Source of the DNA: DATJKD01 sp963728295
Lineage (GTDB): Bacteria; Pseudomonadota; Gammaproteobacteria; Steroidobacterales; Steroidobacteraceae
Length of the DNA stretch: 64,000 nucleotides
Assembly (NCBI GenBank): GCA_963728295.1
Contig: CAVSKB010000011.1
Coordinates: 558,001-622,000, forward strand
Reading direction: 5' to 3'
Shown piece by piece: positions 28,493-37,211 of this stretch (position 1 is its first letter; each line of letters begins with the position of its first letter). The position numbers were made by a program, and so were the translations under genes. The notes below the pieces were generated by a model. That model ran no database searches. It was not told where the DNA came from and saw only the letters and a list, made by a program, of their open reading frames with translations.

Positions 28493-29857
28493 TCAGCGGG
28501 CGTCGACCACCTGCGGGTTCGTCGTCCCCGCGACTTCCAGAATGTTGAGGTATGCCTGCACGTTCTCGACGTAGCGCACCGGTTCCCAGCCGCGTGCGTA
28601 TCCGCGTCGCGTCCGCGTGTACCACCGTTCCTGCGACAGGAGCGGCAGGAACTTTCGCACTTCCTCCCAGCGGTCCTCGTCCTTGCCGGCGCGCTGCGCG
28701 AGGATCCGCGCGTCCTCGATGTGACCGTAGCCGACGTTGTAGGCAGCCACAGCGAACCAGGTGCGGTCCGGCTCCGGAATGCGCTCCGGCACCGTCTTGA
28801 CGAGCCGCGCCAGGTACTTCGCGGCGCCGAAGATACTCGCGCGTGGATCGTGCCGGTCGCCGGCGCGCATCATCGTCGCCGTGCCCTGCGTCATCTGCAT
28901 CAGCCCGCGTACGCCCGTATATGACACGGCCCTGGGGTCCCATTTGGACTCCTGGTAGCCCATCGCGGCCAGCAGCCGCCAGTCGAGCTCGTACTGCACC
29001 GCGGCCTGCTGAAACCACTCGAGGTACTTGGGCAGGCGCGTCTGCACGTGATCCATGAAGTTGCGCGACAGCAGGTAGTCGAAGTCGTCGTCCGAGCCAT
29101 AGTAGCGATCGAGCACCGCTGCAATGAGCCCCTCGGTGCGAGCCGCGCTGAAGAAGGCGTTGACCCGCCCGAGCAGGCTGGCGTCGTGACCCGGAGTCGC
29201 GATCACCCAGGAGATGGCTCGCTCCGGGGCGAGGTCCAGCGCAGCCGAAAGCTCCGGATGCACGGCTCGATTGAGCGCGAACTCCGTCGAGCTTGCGAGG
29301 GTGAACTGCACGGTGCCGCGCGACACCTCCGCCATGATCTCCTCGGTGTCGGTGTCCGCGCGCTCGACCCACACCAGGTCCGGCTGTGTGAGCCGCAGAT
29401 CCTCGAGCGTTCTCTGGTGAGGGCTTCCGGCAGCGACCTCGATCTGCCCGCGCGCCGCCTCGCGAATCGAACGGGGCCGGGCGCCGCGGCCCCGGTAGAT
29501 CAGATGTTCGCGAACACGGTGATAGCCGGGGCCGAACTGCACGCCGGGCGGAAGCGCGATGCCGGTCGACAGCCCCGCAGCCCCGACGTGGGCACGTCCC
29601 GCGGCCACCTCCTCGATGGCAGCCTCCCGCGTCCGCACGGTGTACAGCCGCAGTGGGATGTCGAGGTGCTCGGCGAATCGGCTTGCGAGATCGTAGGCGG
29701 GGCCTACCGGGCCCTGGCTGCCCAGGTAGTAGGCATCCGGGCTGTTGCGGGTGACCACCCGGAGCTCGCCGGCGTTGAGGATCTGCAGGAGCAGCGGCGG
29801 GGGTTGCGCACAGGTGGCGAGCAGCAGCGTGGACAGCAGCGCGAGCAGGATCCTCAC
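28493..29857 (-). CDS. mltF: membrane-bound lytic murein transglycosylase F (MltF)
   Basis: MltF cleaves peptidoglycan glycan strands with formation of 1,6-anhydro ends. The 454-residue protein has a signal/lipoprotein-like N terminus (ALLSTLLLATCAQPP), a periplasmic solute-binding (SBP3) domain of about 230 residues from GELRVVTRNSPDAYYLG, and a C-terminal lysozyme-like SLT domain. That domain carries the catalytic glutamate in GYQESKWDPRAVSYTGVRGL and the conserved MQMTQGTATMM and AYNVGYGHIEDARIL. Architecture and length match MltF. Confidence 0.93.
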   Translation of the reverse strand: MRILLALLSTLLLATCAQPPPLLLQILNAGELRVVTRNSPDAYYLGSQGPVGPAYDLASRFAEHLDIPLRLYTVRTREAAIEEVAAGRAHVGAAGLSTGIALPPGVQFGPGYHRVREHLIYRGRGARPRSIREAARGQIEVAAGSPHQRTLEDLRLTQPDLVWVERADTDTEEIMAEVSRGTVQFTLASSTEFALNRAVHPELSAALDLAPERAISWVIATPGHDASLLGRVNAFFSAARTEGLIAAVLDRYYGSDDDFDYLLSRNFMDHVQTRLPKYLEWFQQAAVQYELDWRLLAAMGYQESKWDPRAVSYTGVRGLMQMTQGTATMMRAGDRHDPRASIFGAAKYLARLVKTVPERIPEPDRTWFAVAAYNVGYGHIEDARILAQRAGKDEDRWEEVRKFLPLLSQERWYTRTRRGYARGWEPVRYVENVQAYLNILEVAGTTNPQVVDAR

Positions 29858-29910
29858 GCTGGATCTCCGCGACGCGGGGCGGGGGGCCGCGTGGTGCCGA
29901 ATGCGCCGCC

Positions 29911-29919
29911 TGTTATAGA
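29911..29919 (+). promoter_or_regulatory. likely extended -10 promoter of tRNA-Ser
   Basis: TGTTATAGA gives an extended -10 (TG, one base, TATAGA) followed by a GC-rich discriminator, the pattern of stable-RNA promoters. The mature tRNA begins 47 bases further on. No -35 match is seen at 17 bases upstream, which an extended -10 can tolerate. Confidence 0.4.
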
Positions 29920-29965
29920 ATGCGCGGCCCTGAACCGCGCGCGACCCGCACCAGACAGGGCCCGC

Positions 29966-30058
29966 GGAGAGGTACCGAAGCGGTCATAACGGCGCCGACT
30001 CGAAATCGGATGGGGGCATAACCGCCCCACGTGGGTTCGAATCCCACCCTCTCCGCCA
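29966..30058 (+). tRNA. tRNA-Ser (anticodon CGA)
   Basis: A class II tRNA of 93 bases with encoded CCA. The acceptor stem pairs GGAGAGG (29966-29972) with CCTCTCC (30048-30054), followed by discriminator G and CCA. The anticodon stem CCGA/TCGG encloses the loop CTCGAAA, giving anticodon CGA, which reads UCG serine codons. The long variable arm (GGGGG...CCCC type) is characteristic of serine tRNAs, and the T arm has GTGGGTTCGAATCCCAC. It lies between mltF and tagH, with tagH ending four bases downstream on the other strand. Confidence 0.95.
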
Positions 30059-30062
30059 ACTC

Positions 30063-31322
30063 TCATTCGCCTCTGCGGCGGTTGCGCAGTTCCTCGCGCG
30101 CCTTCGTATACGCGCGCTGGAACATCTCCGTGAACTGGTGCGGCAAGCCGTCCGTGCCGCCCTGCGTCAGCACGCGGTAGAACTCCAGATAGTGCTCCCA
30201 GTACTTCGGGCGCGGATCCTGGCCGGGCGCGAGTGCGCGCGAGCGGCCACGCTCGAACTGGTCGGCGACGTTGGCAGGCGCAAGCTGTCCCAGAACCTCA
30301 TGCAGGGCGGCTGCCGTCGCTCCCGAGGACGCGGCGTCGTGATCGCGTATCTCGACGAACACCTCGCGCATCGAATCGACAGGTCCGCCGGCAAGTCGGC
30401 CGTACGACTCGAACAGCCGCTGCAGAGCCTGCTCAACGCTCTGCGACGTGCGCAGCGGATTGCTGCCCGTGGGCGCCTGTGCCGCGGGGGCGCCCTTGTT
30501 TCGAACCTGCTGAAGGTCGATGAGCCCGACGACTGCTTCGCGCAGCAGCTGCCCCGCGAGCAGCGGCAGCATCGACTGCGCCTCAGGCGTCAGCGAGCCG
30601 AGCTCGATTCCCGCGCCGCGGCAGAACGCCTGCAGCGCCGAGCGCAGATCGGTCCAGGTGCTGGCCTGCTGGTGATATGGCGCGGAGCGCTCACGTGCAT
30701 CCGTCCGGCCCTGTCGACGCGCGAGCGCGTCGGCCAGCTCCTGCTTGGTCACCGGGCGCGTCTTCATCGCCCAGTCGGCGTCGGGTGGCGTGCCGGGCGG
30801 CGGCGGCGGCTCGTCGTCGCCGGCCTCCTCCGCAAGCTGGCGTATCTTGGCGGGCACCTTGATCCGCATCGAGCGCGATCCGGGGTCGGTGACGTCGCGC
30901 GAGCCCAGGAGGTTGTTGAGATCGAGCTTGGCGCCGATCCCAGAGTCCGCGATCTTGGCCGCGGCGCTCTCCTCTCCGGGATTCGGCAGGAAATCAGTGC
31001 GCTTGTCGACGCTGACCACGATCTCGTAGTCGCCGAGCCGAAGGCGATCGCCATCCGCCAGCTCGATCGGGCCGTTCTGGGAAGCCGGCTCCTCGGCGTC
31101 GTTGATGAACACGCCGTTCGTGCTGATGTCCTTTATCCAGTACGTGCCGCTGCGATACTCGATCTCGCAGTGGTGACCCGAAACGACCCGCTTCGAATCG
31201 GGCAGAATCCAGTCGTTGTCCGGGGCGCGCCCGATACTGCCACCATTCACGCCGAATACGCGCGTGCGCAGTTCGCCGAGCTCCCGATGCTGGTCGCTGA
31301 TGACTCGCAGTTTGATCGCCAT
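30063..31322 (-). CDS. tagH: type VI secretion-associated FHA-domain protein TagH
   Basis: TagH/Fha proteins read phosphothreonine signals that switch type VI secretion assembly. The 419-residue protein has an N-terminal FHA domain (about residues 1-100) with GSIGRAPDNDWILPD, VVSGHHCEIEY and the STNGVFIND loop. A proline-rich linker follows, and then the helical C-terminal T6SS domain, including GSNPLRTSQSVEQALQRLF and PKYWEHYLEFYRVLT. The start MAIKLRVISDQH at 31322 was chosen because the FHA fold begins there. No other T6SS gene (tss, hcp, vgrG, clpV) is in the window, so it is an orphan here. A Ser/Thr kinase is encoded 18 kb away. Confidence 0.85.
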   Translation of the reverse strand: MAIKLRVISDQHRELGELRTRVFGVNGGSIGRAPDNDWILPDSKRVVSGHHCEIEYRSGTYWIKDISTNGVFINDAEEPASQNGPIELADGDRLRLGDYEIVVSVDKRTDFLPNPGEESAAAKIADSGIGAKLDLNNLLGSRDVTDPGSRSMRIKVPAKIRQLAEEAGDDEPPPPPGTPPDADWAMKTRPVTKQELADALARRQGRTDARERSAPYHQQASTWTDLRSALQAFCRGAGIELGSLTPEAQSMLPLLAGQLLREAVVGLIDLQQVRNKGAPAAQAPTGSNPLRTSQSVEQALQRLFESYGRLAGGPVDSMREVFVEIRDHDAASSGATAAALHEVLGQLAPANVADQFERGRSRALAPGQDPRPKYWEHYLEFYRVLTQGGTDGLPHQFTEMFQRAYTKAREELRNRRRGE

Positions 31323-31432
31323 GACCCTGTCCGTGCGTGCCGGCTCCGAGCCCCAAAATCCCCTCGGGCTGACGCCTCCGGCGCGTCCCTTGTAATATGG
31401 CCGGACCCTAGCATGCAAGCACGGCGGGCCAG

Positions 31433-31774
31433 ATGGCGGCCAGTCACATTTTCAAGGTCATTTTTCACAACCAGGGCCGGATCTACGAGATCTACGCCCG
31501 CAAGGTGGGCCATGGCTCGCTGTTCGGTTTTGTCGAAGTCGAGGAACTCATCTTCGGCGAGCGCTCCGCGGTCGTCGTCGATCCGTCGGAGGAGAAGATC
31601 CAGTCTGAGTTCGCCGGGGTGAAATGCACCTATCTGCCGCTGCACTCCGTGATCCGCATCGACGAGGTGCGCAAGTCCGGCGTGAGCAAGGTGTCTCCGA
31701 TCGAAGGTTCGAACGTCACGCAGTTTCCGTACCCGGTTTACACGCCGGGGGATCCGGGCTCGCGCAACAAGTAG
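31433..31774 (+). CDS. DUF1820 family protein
   Basis: A 113-residue protein of the gammaproteobacterial DUF1820 family, whose function is unknown. The conserved features are HIFKVIFHNQGRIYEIYA at the N terminus, FGFVEVEELIFGE, VVVDPSEEKIQSEF and the LPLHSVIRIDEV segment. There is no signal peptide, membrane span or catalytic motif, so it is predicted cytoplasmic. It is divergent from tagH (110 bases between) and 76 bases upstream of purL. Placement beside purL may be only historical. Confidence 0.8.
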   Translation: MAASHIFKVIFHNQGRIYEIYARKVGHGSLFGFVEVEELIFGERSAVVVDPSEEKIQSEFAGVKCTYLPLHSVIRIDEVRKSGVSKVSPIEGSNVTQFPYPVYTPGDPGSRNK

Positions 31775-31783
31775 GCCACGCGC

Positions 31784-31812
31784 TGGTCCGACCCGGGTCG
31801 GTCGGGTATCAT
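31784..31812 (+). promoter_or_regulatory. possible purL promoter enclosing a 14-bp palindrome
   Basis: TATCAT at 31807-31812 with a weak TGGTCC -35 at 31784-31789. Between them lies the perfect palindrome CCGACCCGGGTCGG (31788-31801), which covers the spacer. The site does not resemble the E. coli PurR operator. It could be a repressor site, the stem of a terminator lacking a T tract, or chance in GC-rich DNA. Confidence 0.3.
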
Positions 31813-31850
31813 TTCGCGCCCCTGCCAGACCCCGCGGGTGGCCGCCCCGA

Positions 31851-34800
31851 ATGCTGATACTGACCGGCGCGCCGGCGCTCTCGGATTTCCGGCTCGCCAA
31901 GCTCGAGTCCTCGATCCGCGCGCGGATCGAGGGCGTCGCGGGGCTCGATTCCCGATACCTGCATTTCGTCGACGTCGAGCGTCCGCTGACGCCGGAAGAA
32001 ACCGCGGTGCTCGAGTCGCTGTTGCGCTATGGCCCCGCGGGCTCGGCCGCGGCGCCGACCGGAGCGCTCCTGCTTGCGCTGCCACGCATCGGTACGGTGT
32101 CGCCCTGGTCAAGCAAGGCGACCGACATCGCACATGTCTGCGGGCTCGCCGCGGTTCGCCGCATCGAACGCGGCGTCGCCTGGTACCTCCGCGGCACCAG
32201 GCCGCTCGGGGAGGTCGACCTCGCGGCGGTGGGCGCACTGCTGCACGACCGCATGACCCAGAGTCTCGTCGCCGACACCGCGGCGGCCGCGGCGCTCTTC
32301 TCTCATGCGGCCCCCCGGCCATTCGCGCGCATCGGGCGGGATCGCGCGGCGCTCGGTGCTGCGAACGCGTCGCTCGGACTTGCGTTATCGGAGGAGGAGA
32401 TCGACTACCTGGCCGAGGCCTTCGCTCGCATGGGTCGCGACCCGACCGATGCCGAGCTCATGATGTTCGCGCAGGCCAACTCCGAGCACTGCCGGCACAA
32501 GATCTTCAACGCCGAGTGGATCGTCGATGGCCGGCGCAGCGAAAAATCACTGTTCGGGATGATTCGCAACACGCACCGGCTGCACCCGCAGGGCGTGCTG
32601 TCCGCGTACCGGGACAATGCCGCGGTGATCGAGGGCTCGGCCGGGCGGCGCTGGTACGCCGCACCCGGCGGCGGCGCATACACCGGCCACGACGAGCCGA
32701 TCGACATCCTGCTCAAGGTAGAGACGCACAATCATCCGACGGCGATCTCGCCGTTTCCGGGTGCAGCCACCGGCTCGGGCGGGGAGATCCGGGACGAGGG
32801 TGCGACCGGGCGCGGCGCCAAGCCGAAGGCGGGGCTCACGGGGTTCAGCGTCTCCAACCTGCGTATCCCCGGCTTCGAGCAACCCTGGGAAGAGGACCTG
32901 GGCCGGCCCGACCGTATCGCGTCCGCGCTCGACATCATGCTCGAAGGGCCGATCGGCGCGGCGTCCTTCAACAACGAGTTCGGCAGGCCGGGAATCGCGG
33001 GATATTTCCGCAGCTTCGAGCAGCGCGTACCGGTCGAGGGTCGACCGTCGATGCGCGGTTATCACAAGCCGATCATGGTCGCCGGGGGTCTCGGCAACAT
33101 CCGCCGGAGCCACGTCGAGAAGGCGCCCGTGGTGGCCGGCGCCCGCATCGTGGTCCTCGGCGGACCCGCGCTCCTGATCGGGCTCGGCGGCGGCGCGGCA
33201 TCCTCGCTTGGGGCGGGAGCAAGCAGCACGGATCTCGATTTCGCGTCCGTGCAGCGCGGCAACCCGGAGATGCAGCGCCGCGCACAGGAGGTGATCGACG
33301 CCTGCTGGGCCATGGGCGGGGACAACCCCATCCTGCTCATCCACGACGTAGGTGCAGGCGGGCTTTCGAACGCCGTGCCGGAGTCGGTCGCGCACGGCGG
33401 CACGGGCGGGCGTATCGATCTGCGCAAGATCCCGAGCGACGAGCCCGGAATGTCGCCGCTCGAGATCTGGTGCAACGAGGCGCAGGAGCGCTACGTACTG
33501 GTAGTCGACGCCGCACAGTTGCCCGCCTTCGGCGCACTGTGCGACCGCGAGCGCTGTCCGTTTGCGGTGATCGGCGAAGTGACGGACGACGGTTGTCTGC
33601 GTGTCGATGATCCGCTGTTCGACGAATCTCCGGTCGACATGCCCCTCGACACGATTTTCGGCAAACCGCCCCGGATGACGCGCGACGTAACGCGGCTGGC
33701 GCACGCCGGCGACGACTTCGACGGCCGCGGGATCGACATTGCCGAGGCGGCGCAACGGCTCCTGCGTTTACCTGCGATCGCCGACAAGACCTTTCTGGTG
33801 ACAATCGGCGACCGGACGGTAGGCGGGATGATCAGCCGCGACCAGATGGTCGGGCCGTGGCAGGTCCCGGTCAGCGACGTCGCGGTCACCATCACGGATT
33901 ATTTCTCGACGCGAGGCGAGGCGATGGCGATGGGCGAGCGCACACCGCTCGCGTTGCTCGATCCAGCGGCGTCCGGCCGCATGGCGGTCGCGGAGGCGGT
34001 GACAAACATCGCGGCGGCCGACGTCCGCCGCATCGAAGACATCCGACTGTCGGCAAACTGGATGGCGGCCTGCGGCGAGCCGGGCGAAGACGCCGATCTG
34101 TACGACACCGTGCATGCAGTGGGGGAGCAGTTCTGCCCGGCGCTCGGTATCCCGATACCGGTCGGAAAGGATTCGCTTTCGATGCGTACGGTGTGGCGCG
34201 AGGGCGGCGAAGAGCGCCGGGTGCTCGCGCCCGTTTCGCTGATCGTCTCAGCATTCGCGCCGGTCGCCGACGTGCGCCGCACGCTGACGCCGCAGCTGAG
34301 ACTCGATCGCGGAGAGACTCGGCTACTGCTCGTCGATCTCGGACGGGGCCGCAACCGGCTGGGTGGATCGTGCCTCGCGCAGGTGTACGGCCGCACCGGT
34401 GGCGCGACCGCGGATTGCGACGATGCCGCATCGCTGCGCGCGTTCTTTGCCGCGATCCGGGCGCTCGCAGACGCCGATCTGCTGCTCGCCTATCACGACC
34501 GGTCCGACGGCGGGGTATTCGCGACCCTGGTGGAAATGGCCTTCGCGGGTCGATGCGGCTTCGAGGTGACGCTGCCGGGCGGCGACGGAAACGTCGCAGC
34601 AGCGCTCTATTCGGAGGAGCTGGGTGCGGTCCTGCAGGTTGAAGCCACCGCGACCGACAGCGTGCTCGCAATTCTGGCGGAGGCGGGTCTCGACGGCTGC
34701 GCGACCGTCCTCGGTTGCGTGGTCGACGATGAGCGGATCGAGTTCCATCACGCGGGAGCGGATGGTCCTGGCGGCGTCGCGCACGGCCCTGAGGGCGGCC

Positions 34801-35736
34801 TGGTCGGAGACCAGTTTTTGCATGCAGGCGCTGCGCGACAACCCGGAGTGCGCCGCAGAGGAGCGCGCGCGTGCGACTGATCCGTACGACCCCGGGCTCT
34901 TCGTCCGGCTGAGCTACGATCCGGCGCAGGACGTGGCTGCTCCGTTCGCGAGCGTCGGCGCCCGCCCGCGCGTCGCCGTGCTGCGCGAGCAGGGCGTCAA
35001 CAGCCAGCTGGAGATGGCGGCGGCACTGCATCGCGCGGGCTTCTCGCCGCACGACGTGCACATGACCGACCTGGTTGGTGGCCGCGTGCGGCTCGGCGAC
35101 TTCAAGGGGCTCGTTGCCTGCGGCGGATTTTCCTACGGCGACGTACTGGGTGCCGGCGAGGGCTGGGCCAAATCCATCCTGTTCAACGCGAGCCTGCGCG
35201 AGCAGTTCGCCGCCTTCTTCGAGCGTCCTGACAGCTTTACGCTCGGCGTTTGCAACGGCTGCCAGATGCTCTCCGCGCTGAAGTCGCTGGTGCCCGGCGC
35301 CGCGCACTGGCCGCGGTTCGTGCGCAACCGATCGGAGCAGTTCGAAGGGCGATTCGGGCTCGTGGAGGTCCTGCCATCGCCGTCGTTGTTCTTCGCCGGG
35401 ATGGCGGGGTCGGTGCTGCCGGTGGCGATTGCGCACGGCGAAGGCCGCGCCGAGTTCGGCGACGACGATGCGCGGCGCGGCTGCCTCGAAAGCGGGCTGG
35501 TCAGCCTGCGCTACGTCGACAACCACGGTCGCGCCGCGGAGTCATACCCGGCCAATCCAAACGGCTCGCCAGGCGGGCTCACCGGGCTCACGAGCTTCGA
35601 CGGACGGGCGACGATCCTGATGCCGCACCCGGAACGCGTGTTCCGTGCCGTGCAGAACTCCTGGCTGCCGTCGGGCTGGGGCGAGGACAGCGGCTGGATG
35701 CGCTTCTTCCGCAACGCGCGCGTCTGGCTCGGCTGA
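31851..35736 (+). CDS. purL: phosphoribosylformylglycinamidine synthase PurL (one frameshift in this sequence)
   Basis: PurL converts FGAR to FGAM with glutamine and ATP in purine synthesis. This is the large single-chain form: an N-terminal PurS-like domain, two AIR-synthase-like ATP domains with AQANSEHCRHKIFNAEWI, KVETHNHPTAISPFPGAATG and YHDRSDGGVFATLVEMAFAG, and a C-terminal glutaminase. The glutaminase shows FSYGDVLGAGEGWAKS, catalytic cysteine VCNGCQMLSAL and PHPERVFR. One extra G in 34754-34756 breaks the frame; removing it joins RIEFHHA to ERMVLAASRTALRAAWSET. The corrected 1294 residues match the E. coli protein length almost exactly. Confidence 0.94.
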
Positions 35737-35748
35737 GCCGCGCCCGGG

Positions 35749-36471
35749 TCAGTCTACGGGCTGACCCGCGGCACGTCCGATCGGGGTGACCTTGTCGGCG
35801 CCTTCCTCGGCGAAGAAGCGCCGCACCATCGTCGCCTGCTGCAGCTTGCCGCGCCGGACGTATGCCTGGTACAGGATGTCCTTGAGGAGTTCGAGGAGCA
35901 CGGCGGCTTCGTCGGGGCCGAGCTCGGGCAGCGATGGGTAGGTTTCGGCGTCGGTTCCGAACAACACCTTCTTGATCGCCGCAAAGGTCTCGCCGTCGAT
36001 CTCGGCCATGTCGCGCGCTTCGGCGATCTGGTCGAAGGTCCGCAGGCGCCCGTTCTCGCCGAGATCGTGGAACACGGCCTGGGCGGTGCGGCGGCACATC
36101 GACGCGAATGCGCCGAAGAGCCCTGCCGAGTAGCAGGCGAGCGCCTCGCGAAACAGCTTCTCGCCTTCCTCGGGCAGGTAGGTGAAGCTGAACTTCTCGC
36201 GGGCGCGCTCCAGCTCGACGAAGCTGTTCGCCAGCTCGACCCGGTTCGAGGCGTACATCTTGACCGGATACTTGAGGAAAATCGGCGCGTTACACGAGTC
36301 GCAGCGATAGACGACCCCGACCTGGTTCGGGCGGCTCGCGACGAGCTCGCTGTACTGCGGTATCGACACGGCGGTGATGTGAGAGAAAACCTGGCAGTGC
36401 GGGCAATTGAGCGCGAGGCTGCGTTCCTGGTCGTGGTGCAACCGGCTGTTCGCGTCGACGTAGACGGACAT
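35749..36471 (-). CDS. DUF4145 domain protein with N-terminal zinc ribbon
   Basis: A 240-residue protein of unknown function. Two CxxC pairs (NCPHCQVF and RCDSCNAPIF) about 35 residues apart suggest a zinc ribbon. From about residue 90 comes a helical DUF4145-type domain with YLPEEGEKLFREALACYSAGL, AFASMCRRTAQAVFHDLGE and KVLFGTDAETYPSLPELG. DUF4145 is a HEPN-like domain often found beside or inside restriction and defence proteins, but here no nuclease or toxin partner is adjacent. It converges with purL across a 12-base gap. Confidence 0.7.
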   Translation of the reverse strand: MSVYVDANSRLHHDQERSLALNCPHCQVFSHITAVSIPQYSELVASRPNQVGVVYRCDSCNAPIFLKYPVKMYASNRVELANSFVELERAREKFSFTYLPEEGEKLFREALACYSAGLFGAFASMCRRTAQAVFHDLGENGRLRTFDQIAEARDMAEIDGETFAAIKKVLFGTDAETYPSLPELGPDEAAVLLELLKDILYQAYVRRGKLQQATMVRRFFAEEGADKVTPIGRAAGQPVD

Positions 36472-36542
36472 TGACGGACCTGCGCGCCTGAATCCGCCGC
36501 GAGTGTAGCGGAAGCACGCACCGCCGGCATCCTGCGCAGCGA

Positions 36543-37205
36543 CTACCGCGCGGGCGCGGCCGTCTCGGCGGCGACCCTGTCCTCGGCGACGTCGCTCGAT
36601 GCGCGCACATCTATCCGCTGACCATCGAGCCGCAGCTCGAACCGCGACTTGCCGCTCATCGGAAGTTCGTCGCTCCGCGCATCGCCTGCGCGCACCAGTT
36701 CACCCCAGCGTCCGCTGTGACGCGACGACTGCCAAAGATCGAAGCCGTCCCGCGGATCGAGTGCGAACCCGCCGGTCGGCGAGGGCGTTGCGTCCGTCGT
36801 GGGCCGTTCGATCGCGACCAGCCGCTCGAGCCGGTACTCCGGGCGCCCACCGATCGCTCGTGCCCAGCCGCCGAAGTCGAGCGTGCGGGCGTCCACGCGC
36901 CATGCGTCTCCCGCGAGCTCGAACACCTGCATTCGTCCGCCGGGCAGCCGCGTCAGCGTCGCACGGTAGCGATGCGCACCGACCTGCTCGAGGTAAAGCT
37001 CTGCGATCGGTCGATCGCCCTCGCGCGGCTGATAGCTTGCGAGGTCCTCGGCCAGGACGCCCGTCACCACGGCGGCGCCGACGAGGATGGCTGCCAGCAC
37101 GGCGTGGCCCGCGGCCGCAAGTCGCCGGGCAGCAGCGAGCCGCGAGACGGCCAGCAGCAGGGACACCAGTCCGAACAGGCCAAAGACCCATGCAACGGCC
37201 GTCAT
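36543..37205 (-). CDS. small membrane-anchored protein of unknown function
   Basis: A 220-residue protein with two N-terminal hydrophobic spans (VAWVFGLFGLVSLLLAVSRL and AGHAVLAAILVGAAVVTGVL) and a soluble domain with ELYLEQVGAHRYRATLTRLP, FELAGDAWRVDARTLDFGGW and FDLWQSSRHSGRWGELV. It resembles a widespread gammaproteobacterial family often labelled cation/multidrug efflux pump, but it has nothing like a transporter core. Function is unknown. It starts six bases after the hutH stop on the same strand and is probably cotranscribed with it. Confidence 0.65.
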   Translation of the reverse strand: MTAVAWVFGLFGLVSLLLAVSRLAAARRLAAAGHAVLAAILVGAAVVTGVLAEDLASYQPREGDRPIAELYLEQVGAHRYRATLTRLPGGRMQVFELAGDAWRVDARTLDFGGWARAIGGRPEYRLERLVAIERPTTDATPSPTGGFALDPRDGFDLWQSSRHSGRWGELVRAGDARSDELPMSGKSRFELRLDGQRIDVRASSDVAEDRVAAETAAPAR

Positions 37206-37211
37206 GGATCA

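Noticed and set aside
36543..37205. Multidrug efflux pump
   Set aside because: Relatives are often labelled so, but this 220-residue protein has two spans and a soluble domain, with no transporter core.
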